Positions 34,667 to 43,973 of a stretch of 64,000 nt of DNA are shown here, one piece after another (position 1 is the stretch's first letter; the number at the start of each line of letters is the position of its first letter). The stretch is from the NCBI RefSeq assembly GCF_013141765.1, contig NZ_WHOD01000055.1, forward strand, positions 1 through 64,000, written 5' to 3'. The translations under genes were made by a program, and so were the position numbers. The notes beneath the pieces are model-generated. The model had not been told where the DNA came from and made no database searches. It was given only the letters and a program-made list of their open reading frames with translations. The stretch comes from Paenibacillus foliorum. GTDB lineage: Bacteria; Bacillota; Bacilli; Paenibacillales; NBRC-103111.

Positions 34667-36184
34667 ATGCCAGATGCTTTGTTTATTCCAGCTATTGTTG
34701 TAGGAGTTATTATTGTATTGGGGTTGGCTTTTTGGGCACGCTACAGAACAGTTAGTCCCGATGAAGCGATGATTGTAACGGGAGCGTTCCTGGGCTCAAG
34801 GAATGTAATGACAGATGAGTCGGGCAGAAGTATTAAGATTGTTCGTGGTGGCGGCGCATTCATTCTGCCTATTTTCCAGCAATCGCAATTTCTGTCTTTA
34901 CTATCCCATAAGCTGGATGTATCTACACCTGAGGTTTATACCGAACAAGGAGTTCCAGTGATGGCCGATGGGGTGGCCATTATAAAAATTGGCGGTTCCG
35001 TGGAGGATGTTGCAACTGCAGCCGAGCAGTTTATGGGCAAGCCAACTGAAGCATTAAAGGGAGAGGCCCAAGAGGTGTTGGAAGGACATCTGCGCGCTAT
35101 CCTTGGCTCAATGACCGTCGAGGAAGTGTACCGTAACCGCGATAAATTCGCGCAGGAGGTACAGGGAGTTGCAGCGAAGGATCTTAAGAAGATGGGGCTG
35201 CAAATTGTCTCATTCACCATTAAGGATTTGCGCGATAAGCACGGCTATCTGGATGCGCTCGGTAAGCCGCGTATCGCTGCAGTCAAGCGAGACGCGGAGA
35301 TAGCGGAAGCGCAAGCAGTGCGTGACGCACGAGTTCAGAAAGCGCAGGCCGAGGAAGACGGGCAGAAGGCTGAGCTGCTGCGCGATACGAATATCGCGGA
35401 AGCGGGCAAGGACAAGGAGCTGAAGATTGCCTCCTTCAAGAGGGAGCAGGATCAGGCTAAAGCGGAAGCGGACCAAGCCTATCACATTCAAGAGGCGCGC
35501 TCCAAGCAGAGCGTGGTCGAGGAGCAGATGAAGGTCGAGATCGTCCGCAAGGAGCGAGAGATTGACCTGGAGGCGAAGGAGATTCTTCGCCGGGAGAAGC
35601 AATATGACTCCGAGGTCAAGAAGAAAGCGGACGCGGATCGTTACGCCGTAGAGCAAGCGGCGGAGGCGGATAAAGCGAAGCGTCTGCGCGAAGCGGACGC
35701 GCTGCAGTACCGCATAGAGGCGGAAGCGAAGGCAATGGCCGAGCAGAAGCGCCTCAACGGGTTAGCTGAGGCGGATGCGGAGCGAGCCAAAGGTACGGCC
35801 GAGGCGGATGTCATCCGACTTCGCGGCTTGGCGGAAGCGGAGGCGAAGCAGAAGCTTGCCGAGGCATTCGAGAAGTTCGGCGAAGCCGCGGTGCTGGATA
35901 TCATCGTCAAGATGCTGCCTGAATTGGCGGGTAAAGTGGCTGAACCGCTTAAGTCAATCGATAAGCTTACAGTAGTCGATACAGGACATGGTGAAGGTGC
36001 TGCGCGCTTAAGCAACTACGTGACGTCTTTAATGGCAACAGCTCCCGAAATGCTGAAAAGCGTAAGCGGTATTGATCTGGATAAGCTAGTTAAGGGTCTC
36101 ATTAATCGTGGCGACGAAAAGAAAGTAGCGGTTCCAACTCAACAAGCTGATGCTGCTATAACACCATTGAAGACGGAAGCATAA
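34667..36184 (+). CDS. floT: Flotillin family protein (YuaG/FloT-like)
   Basis: A 505-residue membrane scaffold protein. A hydrophobic N-terminal segment (residues 5-25) is followed by an SPFH/band-7 domain to about residue 200. A long Ala/Glu/Lys-rich coiled coil with EAEA-type repeats (about 205-420) comes next, then a C-terminal oligomerisation part. The length fits FloT (509 in B. subtilis). The codons of the coiled coil (about 35220-35900) are much more GC-rich than the flanks. AAAGGAGA lies upstream. Expected to form lipid-domain assemblies with the NfeD partner. Confidence 0.9.
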   Translation: MPDALFIPAIVVGVIIVLGLAFWARYRTVSPDEAMIVTGAFLGSRNVMTDESGRSIKIVRGGGAFILPIFQQSQFLSLLSHKLDVSTPEVYTEQGVPVMADGVAIIKIGGSVEDVATAAEQFMGKPTEALKGEAQEVLEGHLRAILGSMTVEEVYRNRDKFAQEVQGVAAKDLKKMGLQIVSFTIKDLRDKHGYLDALGKPRIAAVKRDAEIAEAQAVRDARVQKAQAEEDGQKAELLRDTNIAEAGKDKELKIASFKREQDQAKAEADQAYHIQEARSKQSVVEEQMKVEIVRKEREIDLEAKEILRREKQYDSEVKKKADADRYAVEQAAEADKAKRLREADALQYRIEAEAKAMAEQKRLNGLAEADAERAKGTAEADVIRLRGLAEAEAKQKLAEAFEKFGEAAVLDIIVKMLPELAGKVAEPLKSIDKLTVVDTGHGEGAARLSNYVTSLMATAPEMLKSVSGIDLDKLVKGLINRGDEKKVAVPTQQADAAITPLKTEA

Positions 36185-36207
36185 CCAAATATAAGCTAGG
36201 ATATATC

Positions 36208-36253
36208 AGCCTGGAGCGAAGCGTCTACTTCGCTTTCCGGGCTGTTTTTTTTT
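36208..36253 (+). terminator. Rho-independent terminator after floT
   Basis: AGCCTGGAGCGAAG/CTTCGCTTTCCGGGCT stem and nine T. Confidence 0.85.
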
Positions 36254-36427
36254 GGCAGCATTTAAATCTCATTTTGATCAATCAAAATCATGCCTAGTTC
36301 GTCCTGTATGCATCATAATTTCCGTGAATTATATGAACAAAATGAGGTTTATGCGCAGTATTCAACTTATGGATATAAGCTATTCGATAAAAACGGTTTG
36401 ATGCTACAATGATTTTGCCCGAGATGA

Positions 36428-36441
36428 TGTAAGCGCATACA
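36428..36441. promoter_or_regulatory. cre-like site upstream of tctC
   Basis: TGTAAGCGCATACA matches the CcpA consensus TGWAANCGNTNWCA except at one or two positions. It lies 31 bp before tctC and just downstream of a possible TACAAT -10 (36405-36410), a road-block position. Confidence 0.4.
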
Positions 36442-36471
36442 CAACTATATAAAAATCTAGGAGGTCTTTTT

Positions 36472-37530
36472 ATGATCCAATTATTAACTCGTCAATCTCT
36501 GAAAGTAGCACTTACCGGTCTATTAGCTGTGAGCCTTACGGCCTGTGCAAGTAATGCACCCCAGACTAAAGATGCCGCTGCACCTAAACCGACTGAAACC
36601 CCAGCTGCAAGCGCATCCAAGTATCCTGAGAAGCCGCTCTCCATAGTCGCTCCATCAGGAGCAGGCGGAGGCTGGGATTTAACTGCCAGAACGATCGCCA
36701 AGGTTTTAACAGAAACTAAGGCAGTCAATAAACCGATTACAGTTGAGAACAAACCTGGTGGAGGAGGAGCTGTGTTTCTTGCTGAGTACGCGAGTGGTAA
36801 AAAAGATGATTATAAATTGTTTGTAAGCTCGCCACCCATATTAATCAACAATTTGAAAAAAGAAGCCAACAGCCCTTACGGATATAAAAATTCAACGCCG
36901 CTAGCCCAGCTGACGAAAGATTTCGGAGCTATTGCTGTGTCAGCGAATTCCAAATATAACGATCTGAAATCTTTGTTGAACGACTTGAAGGCTGACCCTA
37001 CCAAATTAACGATTGCAGGAGGTTCAGCACCAGGCTCCATGGATCACTTGGTGGCCATTCTACCTGCGTACAAATTCGGCATCGATCCGAAAAAAGTAAA
37101 ATACGTTTCCTACGATGGTGGTGGTGAAGCGCTAACAGCGCTGCTAGGTGGTAATGTGGATGTTATCGGAACCGATGCTTCTTCATTGGACCAATATGTA
37201 AAAGCCGGCAAAATTAAAGTGTTGGCAGTAGCTTCCGCTCAGCGTCTAGGAGGCAGCTTGAAAGACGTTCCGACAATGAAGGAGCAAGGCGTGGACGCAG
37301 AATTCAATATTTGGCGTGGAATTTTCGGTCCAAAGGAAATGAGTGCAGATGCCAAGAAATATTGGGATGATACCTTGAAAAAGCTTAACGAAAATGATGT
37401 GTGGAAAAAAGAACTTCAGGCGAATAATTGGGAAAGTGACTTTAAAAATTCGAATGATTTCAATACTTTCCTTGGTCAGCAAGAAGTTTTGATTAAAGAT
37501 ATGCTTACGGCACTAGGTATGCAAAAGTAA
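36472..37530 (+). CDS. tctC: Tripartite tricarboxylate transporter, binding lipoprotein
   Basis: A 352-residue Bug/TctC protein. The signal peptide ends with lipobox LTAC (near residue 24), followed by a Pro/Ala linker and the TctC core: YPEKPLSIVAPSGAGGGWDLTAR, VENKPGGGGAVF, and GGSAPGSMDHL in the carboxylate-binding region. It captures tricarboxylates or related acids for the TctAB permease. AGGAGG precedes the ATG. A strong hairpin follows, which probably gives excess binding protein over permease. Confidence 0.9.
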   Translation: MIQLLTRQSLKVALTGLLAVSLTACASNAPQTKDAAAPKPTETPAASASKYPEKPLSIVAPSGAGGGWDLTARTIAKVLTETKAVNKPITVENKPGGGGAVFLAEYASGKKDDYKLFVSSPPILINNLKKEANSPYGYKNSTPLAQLTKDFGAIAVSANSKYNDLKSLLNDLKADPTKLTIAGGSAPGSMDHLVAILPAYKFGIDPKKVKYVSYDGGGEALTALLGGNVDVIGTDASSLDQYVKAGKIKVLAVASAQRLGGSLKDVPTMKEQGVDAEFNIWRGIFGPKEMSADAKKYWDDTLKKLNENDVWKKELQANNWESDFKNSNDFNTFLGQQEVLIKDMLTALGMQK

Positions 37531-37566
37531 GACAACAGAAGGCCCGCCCACTGTGCTGGCATCATG

Positions 37567-37600
37567 AAAAACAAGGGAGAACAAGCTTCTCCCTCGTTTT
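37567..37600 (+). terminator. Intercistronic terminator/attenuator between tctC and tctB
   Basis: AAGGGAGAA/TTCTCCCT stem and CGTTTTATT. It lies inside an apparent operon, so partial read-through is expected. Confidence 0.7.
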
Positions 37601-37621
37601 ATTAAGTAGGGGAGGATTATT

Positions 37622-38083
37622 GTGAACAGAACCTTTGACCGTTATGCCGGAATTGTTTTTCTTGCAGTTGGAGCCTTGTTCGTAGTTGAAAGCCAAAAGA
37701 TTACGGCAAGCTCCTATGGAAGCAATGTCGGTTCGAATATATTCCCGTTAGGTCTGGGAATTTTCCTGGCGCTAATGAGCATTCGCCTCATTTATGAGAC
37801 ATTTCGGTACAAGAATACCGGAAGGGAAAAAGAAAAGCTGGATTATAAAAGATTTGGCATCATCTTCTCCGCGGCAGTATTATACGCATATTTTCTCGAG
37901 GATATTGGATTCGTTATTGCTACCTTTTTATTTCTAATGATTGGTTTTCAGACTATGCAAAGAGGGAAGATTTGGTCCTCACTCATCATTTCAGCAGCAT
38001 TTTCGTTTGGGGTTTACTATCTTTTTGTCCATGTTATGGACGGTACGCTCCCAGGATTTCCATCTTGGTTAGGCTTAGAGTAG
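37622..38083 (+). CDS. tctB: Tripartite tricarboxylate transporter small membrane subunit
   Basis: A 153-residue protein with four transmembrane segments, the usual size and topology of TctB (start NRTFDRYAGIVFLAVGALFV, later YAYFLEDIGFVIATFLFL). GTG start behind GGGGAGGA. Partner of TctA, encoded 10 nt downstream. Confidence 0.88.
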   Translation: MNRTFDRYAGIVFLAVGALFVVESQKITASSYGSNVGSNIFPLGLGIFLALMSIRLIYETFRYKNTGREKEKLDYKRFGIIFSAAVLYAYFLEDIGFVIATFLFLMIGFQTMQRGKIWSSLIISAAFSFGVYYLFVHVMDGTLPGFPSWLGLE

Positions 38084-38093
38084 GGGGTTAAAC

Positions 38094-39620
38094 ATGAGTA
38101 CTATTGATTATTTGTTACATGGATTAGGCACAGCGATGCAATGGCACAACTTGTTGTTCGTCTTTTTCGGCGTTCTAATCGGAACCGTTGTAGGGGTTCT
38201 GCCTGGTATCGGTCCAATGAGTGGGGTAGCACTTCTGATCCCAATCACTGCAACGATGACGTCTGGCTTAAGTCCGGAGGAATCGGCCACCAGTTCGATT
38301 ATTTTATTGGCCGGTGTCTATTACGGTGCGATGTACGGGGGATCAACGACTTCGATCCTTTTAAATACTCCTGGGGAATCCTCTTCAGTCGTGACAACAC
38401 TAGACGGTTATCAAATGGCTAAGCAGGGCAGAGCAGGCGCTGCACTGGCAATCTCTGCAATCGGGTCATTCGTAGCAGGGATTGTGGCTATGATCGGGCT
38501 TATTTTTCTTGCTAATCCTTTATCAGCCATTGCAATCAAGTTTGGGCCAGCCGAATATTTCTCCTTGATGCTGCTAGGATTGTTAGCTATTAGCGGTTTG
38601 GCTGGCAAGTCAATGACCAAAGCACTGATGATGACGGCATTCGGGCTGTTGCTGGCAACGATCGGGATTGATAATGTTTCGGGCGCAGCACGTTTTACTT
38701 ATGATATTCCAGAATTATTTCAAGGGTTGGAATTTTTAACTGTAGCCGTTGGGATGTTTGCTCTGGGCGAAGTGTTCAAAACGATTTTAGAAAAAGATGA
38801 AAATGGCGAGGAAGTTGCTAAAATTACCCGGGTCATGCCAACAAAGCAGGACTTGAAGGATAGTGCTGGTCCGATAACAAGAGGCTCCTTGCTCGGGTTC
38901 TGTATCGGTCTTTTGCCGGGTGCAGGTGCTATATTGGCATCCTTCTTCTCCTATATTGTTGAGAAAAAAATCAGCAAAAACCCTGGAAAGTTTGGTAAAG
39001 GAGCTATTGAGGGCGTAGCTGCTCCGGAATCAGCAAATAACGCGGCGGCAGGCTCAGCGATGATCCCGCTTCTGACACTCGGTATTCCGTCATCAGGAAC
39101 AACAGCCATTATGATGGGTGCTTTCATTATGTACAATATTCAACCAGGTCCATTGTTATTTCAGGATCACCCGCAATTAGCATGGGGGGTAATCGCCAGT
39201 ATGTTTGTTGGAAACCTGATGCTGCTTGTCCTGAACATGCCTATGGTTAGAGTATTTGCGAAAGTAATTGAGACACCAGCTAAATATTTACTGCCATTAA
39301 TTATTGTTTTCTCAGTATTCGGCGTTTATGCGGTTCAGTACTCTACCTTCGATCTGATGATGATTATGGGATGCGGAGTTGTAGGCTATTTCCTGTCTAA
39401 AAACGATTTTCCGTTAGCTCCTTTAGTTCTGGGACTTATTCTAGGTCCGATGATGGAGAACAACATGAGAAGAGCGCTTACTATATCTAACGGCGATTTT
39501 ATGATTTTCCTGCAAAAGCCGATATCCGTAATTTTCTTGATTATTGGACTTCTGTGGCTGGCTATTCCATTAATACTGAAAATGAAAGGGAAAAAAGTAT
39601 TGATTAATGAGGAAGCCTGA
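38094..39620 (+). CDS. tctA: Tripartite tricarboxylate transporter large membrane subunit
   Basis: A 508-residue permease with about 11-12 transmembrane helices. Signature TctA segments are GTVVGVLPGIGPMSGVALL near residue 30, YGGSTTSILLNTPGES near 85, and the duplicated half with FCIGLLPGAGAILASF and PESANNAAAGSAMIPLLTLGIPSSGTTA. It forms the cation-coupled channel with TctB. Confidence 0.93.
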   Translation: MSTIDYLLHGLGTAMQWHNLLFVFFGVLIGTVVGVLPGIGPMSGVALLIPITATMTSGLSPEESATSSIILLAGVYYGAMYGGSTTSILLNTPGESSSVVTTLDGYQMAKQGRAGAALAISAIGSFVAGIVAMIGLIFLANPLSAIAIKFGPAEYFSLMLLGLLAISGLAGKSMTKALMMTAFGLLLATIGIDNVSGAARFTYDIPELFQGLEFLTVAVGMFALGEVFKTILEKDENGEEVAKITRVMPTKQDLKDSAGPITRGSLLGFCIGLLPGAGAILASFFSYIVEKKISKNPGKFGKGAIEGVAAPESANNAAAGSAMIPLLTLGIPSSGTTAIMMGAFIMYNIQPGPLLFQDHPQLAWGVIASMFVGNLMLLVLNMPMVRVFAKVIETPAKYLLPLIIVFSVFGVYAVQYSTFDLMMIMGCGVVGYFLSKNDFPLAPLVLGLILGPMMENNMRRALTISNGDFMIFLQKPISVIFLIIGLLWLAIPLILKMKGKKVLINEEA

Positions 39621-39634
39621 TTATTTCTTCCAAT

Positions 39635-39670
39635 CCCGTCTCCGTTATGTTCTAGGGGGGACGGGTGTTT
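39635..39670 (+). terminator. Rho-independent terminator after tctA
   Basis: CCCGTC/GACGGG stem followed by TGTTTTCTT. Confidence 0.75.
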
Positions 39671-39726
39671 TCTTGTTCTAGGGGTTCTGCTACAATGTTA
39701 CCAACATCTAAGTGGGGGGATATTCG

Positions 39727-41331
39727 GTGCGTTTGCAAACGAAATTAATTCTGATCATCTGTTCTTTGCTGTTTCTAGTGATCTCCTTACTGTGGGCTGT
39801 GTTTCAATATATGCTCGTGAATGCGCTGGAGGAGCAGACCGGTATACGAGCTTTAGCCGTTGCGGAAGCTTTTGCCGCTATGCCTGAGGTAAGTAAAGCA
39901 TTCTTGGATTCTGATCCTTCCAAAGTCATTCAGCCTTTGGCAGAAACCGTAAGGGTGAAAACTGGTGCAGAATATATTGTCGTTGGCAATCGTGAAGGAA
40001 TTCGATATTCCCACCCTATAACGGACCGAATTGGAAAGGAAATGGTAGGGGGCGATAATGGCCCGGTGCTAGAGGGACAATCGATCGTATCCGAGGCGAT
40101 TGGCTCCTTAGGTTTGTCACTCCGTGGAAAAGCGCCTATTCGGGGGAATAATGACGAGGTAATAGGTATCGTGTCCGTTGGATACTTAATGAACGAGATT
40201 GAGAAGCTGGATGATAATTATGAAGAGGAGGTCATGCTGATCTCCATAGCTGCATTAATTATTGGCAGCGGCGGTGCAATTATGATTTCAAGAGGCGTTC
40301 GCCGTTCCATTCATGGATTGGAGCCTGAACAAATCGGGATGCTGTATATGGAAAAACAAGCTATACTTGAATCGATCCGTGAGGGCATTCTCGCAATTAA
40401 CAGTCAAGGTTCTATTACAATGGCCAATAAGCAAACCCTGCGCATGCTGGGATTGCCTGAAGATACAGATATTACGGGCCGCTTAATTGATGAAGTTGTG
40501 CCGACGACTCGTCTTCATGAGGTGATACTAACAGGGAATTCCCAATTTGATCATGAGATGATCTTTGGAGAGCATGAAGTTATTGCTAACCGAGTCCCAA
40601 TTATGGATGAGCATAAACAGGTTATAGGAGCTGTTTCCAGCTTTAGAAGTAAATCAGAGCTGTACCGGCTTGCAGAAGAGTTGTCCCAGGTCACAAGGTT
40701 TGCCGAAGGGCTGCGAGCTCAAACACATGAATATTCTAATAAGCTCTATGTAATTTCAGGGTTAATTCAATTGGAATCATACCAAGAAGCAATTGAAATG
40801 ATTACACGTGAATCGGATGTGCATCAAAATTTAATCCAATTCATTATGCGTGAAATTCCTGATCCCGTTATCGGGGGATTATTAATAGGGAAATACAACC
40901 GAGCACAGGAGTTAAAGGTAATTTTGGAAATCGACAGTGAAAGTACGTTTCAAGATGTTCCGGCTACTTTAAATCGTGATATGCTTGTAACTATTATCGG
41001 GAATTTGACTGATAACGCGATGGAAGCCGTAATTGAATGCGAGCAAGCTGTGGAGAAGAAGGTTAAGCTGTTTTTAACTGACGCAGGGAATGATTTGATT
41101 ATAGAGTGTGAGGATAATGGCTGCGGAATTTCCGAAGAGGTGGCATCCCGTATTTATGAAAAAGGATACTCAAGTAAAAAAGGCGAGCGGCGCGGGATCG
41201 GATTGGCACTTGTCCGACATGCCGTTGATAAGCTTGGAGGCTATATAACTCATCATCCAAGTGAACATGGCGGAACTGTTTTTACGGTGGTGTTACCAAA
41301 AATGTCTAAAGATCCGAAAGAGGATGCATGA
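39727..41331 (+). CDS. CitA/DcuS-family sensor histidine kinase
   Basis: A 534-residue sensor kinase. TM1 spans about residues 6-28. An extracytoplasmic PASp/sCache domain follows (RVKTGAEYIVVGNREGIRYSHP, with the citrate/fumarate-type ending FIRGKAPI-like GKAPIRG). TM2 is near 170-190, then a cytoplasmic PAS domain. The SpoOB-type phosphoacceptor is THEYSNKLYVISGL, and the ATPase has DNAMEAV and GIGLALVRHAV. It presumably senses a tri- or dicarboxylate and controls tctCBA. The GTG at 39727 follows GGGGGGA; the earlier GTG at 39712 is inside that ribosome binding site. Confidence 0.88.
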   Translation: MRLQTKLILIICSLLFLVISLLWAVFQYMLVNALEEQTGIRALAVAEAFAAMPEVSKAFLDSDPSKVIQPLAETVRVKTGAEYIVVGNREGIRYSHPITDRIGKEMVGGDNGPVLEGQSIVSEAIGSLGLSLRGKAPIRGNNDEVIGIVSVGYLMNEIEKLDDNYEEEVMLISIAALIIGSGGAIMISRGVRRSIHGLEPEQIGMLYMEKQAILESIREGILAINSQGSITMANKQTLRMLGLPEDTDITGRLIDEVVPTTRLHEVILTGNSQFDHEMIFGEHEVIANRVPIMDEHKQVIGAVSSFRSKSELYRLAEELSQVTRFAEGLRAQTHEYSNKLYVISGLIQLESYQEAIEMITRESDVHQNLIQFIMREIPDPVIGGLLIGKYNRAQELKVILEIDSESTFQDVPATLNRDMLVTIIGNLTDNAMEAVIECEQAVEKKVKLFLTDAGNDLIIECEDNGCGISEEVASRIYEKGYSSKKGERRGIGLALVRHAVDKLGGYITHHPSEHGGTVFTVVLPKMSKDPKEDA

Positions 41332-41332
41332 G

Positions 41333-42040
41333 ATGACCAAAGAGATGAATACGCTGATCCGAGTGTTAATTATAGAGGATGATGAACGAATCGCTGAAAT
41401 AAACCGCCGATTTGTTGAAAAGGTTCCAGGTTTCACGGTTGTTGGAATAGCAACAGATAGGCCCCAGGCGATAACACTTCTCGAAGTGCTTGAATCGGAT
41501 TTGGTGCTGCTTGATATTTATTTTCCCGATGCTAATGGTCTGGAGCTGCTCCAGCTTATAAGGCAGCTTGATCGTCAGCCTGATGTGATTATGATTACTG
41601 CCGCGAAGGAAGTGGACGCTGTAAGGGCTGCAATTCGCGGGGGTGTGTTCGATTTTATTATGAAGCCGCTGTTATTTAATCGTTTGCAAGAGACGTTGCT
41701 TCGTTTCCAGGAATACCATAGGACACTGGAGAGGCTGCATACGGGACAAGGTCAAGTTAATCAGGACGAGGTTGATCTGCTTCTTCAAGGAACAAGCAAG
41801 AAGGAAGCCACGAACCCTTATTTGCCCAAAGGGATTGATAAACTGACACTTGATAAAGTAATACAAGCAATGAATAACATTATAAACCCCTTAACCGCAG
41901 AGCAGGCTGCTGGGCTGATTGGAGTAAGTCGTTCAACGGCGAGACGTTACTTGGAGCATCTAGTGTCGCAAGGCAAGCTTCACGCTGATTTGTCTTATGG
42001 AGATGTCGGTCGTCCAGAGCGTGTATATAGAAAAATGTAG
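41333..42040 (+). CDS. CitB/DcuR-family response regulator
   Basis: A 235-residue regulator. The receiver domain begins RVLIIEDDERIAEINRRF with phosphoacceptor Asp in LVLLDIYFPDANG and Lys in DFIMKPL. The C-terminal helix-turn-helix is ...AEQAAGLIGVSRSTARRYLEHLV. It starts 2 nt after the kinase stop and forms a two-component system with it. The neighbouring tctCBA operon is the likely target. Confidence 0.9.
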   Translation: MTKEMNTLIRVLIIEDDERIAEINRRFVEKVPGFTVVGIATDRPQAITLLEVLESDLVLLDIYFPDANGLELLQLIRQLDRQPDVIMITAAKEVDAVRAAIRGGVFDFIMKPLLFNRLQETLLRFQEYHRTLERLHTGQGQVNQDEVDLLLQGTSKKEATNPYLPKGIDKLTLDKVIQAMNNIINPLTAEQAAGLIGVSRSTARRYLEHLVSQGKLHADLSYGDVGRPERVYRKM

Positions 42041-42042
42041 CT

Positions 42043-42079
42043 ATGCTTCTAGCCTTCTATGGCCGGGAGCATTTTTTTT
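42043..42079 (+). terminator. Rho-independent terminator
   Basis: ATGCT...GGCC/GGCC...AGCAT-type imperfect stem followed by eight T. Confidence 0.75.
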
Positions 42080-42188
42080 GGTTCGACAGATAAAGAAAGT
42101 ACTAGAAAGATCGATTCAAACAGGATATCATTGGAAATAGCACTTGTTAGTTGCTAACATAAAATACTTGAGAGGGATGAATGGACAG

Positions 42189-42749
42189 ATGTCGGTAAAC
42201 TTTTGTTCGTCCTGCGGTCATTCGATGGAAACACGCAGTATGGACGGCGTCGAACGGCGCGCATGCACAAATTGTACTTCGGTTCATTGGGGCAATTACA
42301 GTATCGGTGTAGGTGCTCTTGTTGTTAAAGATGATAAGGTTCTGCTAGTGAGACGTGCGCAAGAGCCGGGTAAGGGGAATTGGACTAATCCAGGCGGGTA
42401 TATTGAGCAATTGGAGCCGATAGAAGAGACCATTGTCCGTGAAGTTCTTGAAGAGGCTGGGGTACATGCCACAGTTAAGGGAATCGTGGCTGTTCGTGAT
42501 CAACCCCGCGCTATTCACAATGTTTACATTGCATTTGAAATGCAATATGTGGGTGGGGAGCCAACACCTGACGGCTACGAAGTCGATGAAGCGGGCTTCT
42601 TCTCACTAGAAGAAATGCAATCGATGAAAGTGGCGAACTTCACTCAATGGCTTGTAGATATCGCATTAAATGGTCAAAGCGATGGGTTGTTGGCGGATCG
42701 TGAGCCGATAGTACCTTCACCTGGAAATGGATTTTTCCGGATTCCTTAA
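42189..42749 (+). CDS. NUDIX hydrolase with N-terminal zinc ribbon
   Basis: About 186 residues. An N-terminal zinc ribbon (CSSCGHSM ... CTNC) precedes a NUDIX domain. The NUDIX box is visible as GGYIEQLEPIEETIVREVLEEAG (G-x5-E-x7-REUxEE). It resembles ADP-ribose/NADH pyrophosphatase-type enzymes (NUDT14/YfcD-like); the substrate is not certain. ATG at 42177 lies within the ribosome binding site AGAGGGA, so 42189 is preferred. Confidence 0.82.
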   Translation: MSVNFCSSCGHSMETRSMDGVERRACTNCTSVHWGNYSIGVGALVVKDDKVLLVRRAQEPGKGNWTNPGGYIEQLEPIEETIVREVLEEAGVHATVKGIVAVRDQPRAIHNVYIAFEMQYVGGEPTPDGYEVDEAGFFSLEEMQSMKVANFTQWLVDIALNGQSDGLLADREPIVPSPGNGFFRIP

Positions 42750-42918
42750 GAAAAAAATATTTTTACTATAGAGGAATTTGTCGCTCAATTCAGAATATAA
42801 TAATACATTTGGTGAATTTCTTATTTGTTTGAGCTTAGGTTGTCCGCATAAGGACGACCGGCTTCTTCAAATGAACGCCAATTACTCGCAGCAGTCTATT
42901 CTCGAAAGGAGTTGTGCA

Positions 42919-43926
42919 ATGGTTACATTACCGAAAAAGAATGAGCTCGGTTTTTTTGAAATTCGACTGGAATCCATAGGGGGTCTTGGAGCCAATCTAG
43001 CCGGTAAAATGCTGGCAGAGGCCGGCGTTGTAGGTGCCGGGTTAAATGGAGTCAGCTTTTCGTCATATGGTTCCGAGAAGAAGGGCTCAGCCGTTAAGGC
43101 TCATATCCGTTTTTGTGATATTAACACAAACATTCGCGATACATCGCCTGTTGAAAGACCACATGTCGTTGGTATATTTCACGAGTCTTTATCCAAAACC
43201 GTCAATGTGGTCAGTGGAATTTATGAGGATAGTCTGGTGCTGGTCAATTCCACTAAATCTCCAGAGGAATTGAAGGAGAAGCTTAAGATGAAGGGCGGAA
43301 CGATCGCCGTTATCGATGCTATTGGAATCTCACTGGAAGAGAAGAACCGTGTTAACATGGCTATGTTGGGCGCTCTGTTCCGTCTCTGTCCATTCCTAGA
43401 CCCTGAGATTATGAAGAATGTTATTCGTAAATCGTTGGAGAAAAAGTATCCTCAAGCTGTACAGCCTGCATTAAACACCTTTGAAAGGGGTTACAACGAA
43501 GTTAACTTTCAAACCTTTGTACTTCCGGAAGGTCAAGAAATGCCAGCCTTCGTTCGTCAAGATACGCCCGTGCTTGGGTTTGCAACTCAACCTATGGGTG
43601 GTGTAATCGTTAACCCTGGAAACAGTATTCTGAAGGATTTGAGCATCTCAAGAGCAGGGATGATGCCTAAATTCGAGGATGACAAATGTATCCATTGCGC
43701 AGCCTGTGATAACGTCTGTCCTGACTTCTGCTTCGTATGGGACGAGCAAGCAGACAAGAAAGGCCGTCCGCAAATGTTTCTGCAAGGAATCGATTATCAA
43801 TATTGTAAAGGCTGTCTCAAGTGCGTGCAGGCCTGCCCAACGGAAGCACTCTCTAGTTTAAGAGAACCAGATGGTTACGCAGATGAACATCGCGTGCCGC
43901 ACAGATTCGACTTAGCCGCAAAGTAG
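42919..43926 (+). CDS. 2-oxoacid:ferredoxin oxidoreductase, fused gamma-delta subunit
   Basis: A 335-residue protein. Residues about 12-200 are the catalytic gamma domain (RLESIGGLGANLAGKMLAEAG). Residues about 255-325 are a 2[4Fe-4S] ferredoxin delta domain with CIHCAACDNVCPDFC and CKGCLKCVQACP, both full C-x2-C-x2-C-x3-C sets. It passes electrons from the TPP enzyme encoded next to ferredoxin. AAAGGAG precedes the ATG at 42919. The gene pair is compact (47 nt apart) and unusual for an aerobic-type Bacillales region. Confidence 0.88.
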   Translation: MVTLPKKNELGFFEIRLESIGGLGANLAGKMLAEAGVVGAGLNGVSFSSYGSEKKGSAVKAHIRFCDINTNIRDTSPVERPHVVGIFHESLSKTVNVVSGIYEDSLVLVNSTKSPEELKEKLKMKGGTIAVIDAIGISLEEKNRVNMAMLGALFRLCPFLDPEIMKNVIRKSLEKKYPQAVQPALNTFERGYNEVNFQTFVLPEGQEMPAFVRQDTPVLGFATQPMGGVIVNPGNSILKDLSISRAGMMPKFEDDKCIHCAACDNVCPDFCFVWDEQADKKGRPQMFLQGIDYQYCKGCLKCVQACPTEALSSLREPDGYADEHRVPHRFDLAAK

Positions 43927-43973
43927 GAAGCCCAGAATTCTCAAGAAAAGCAAACTGAAAGGTGGAATTCCAG

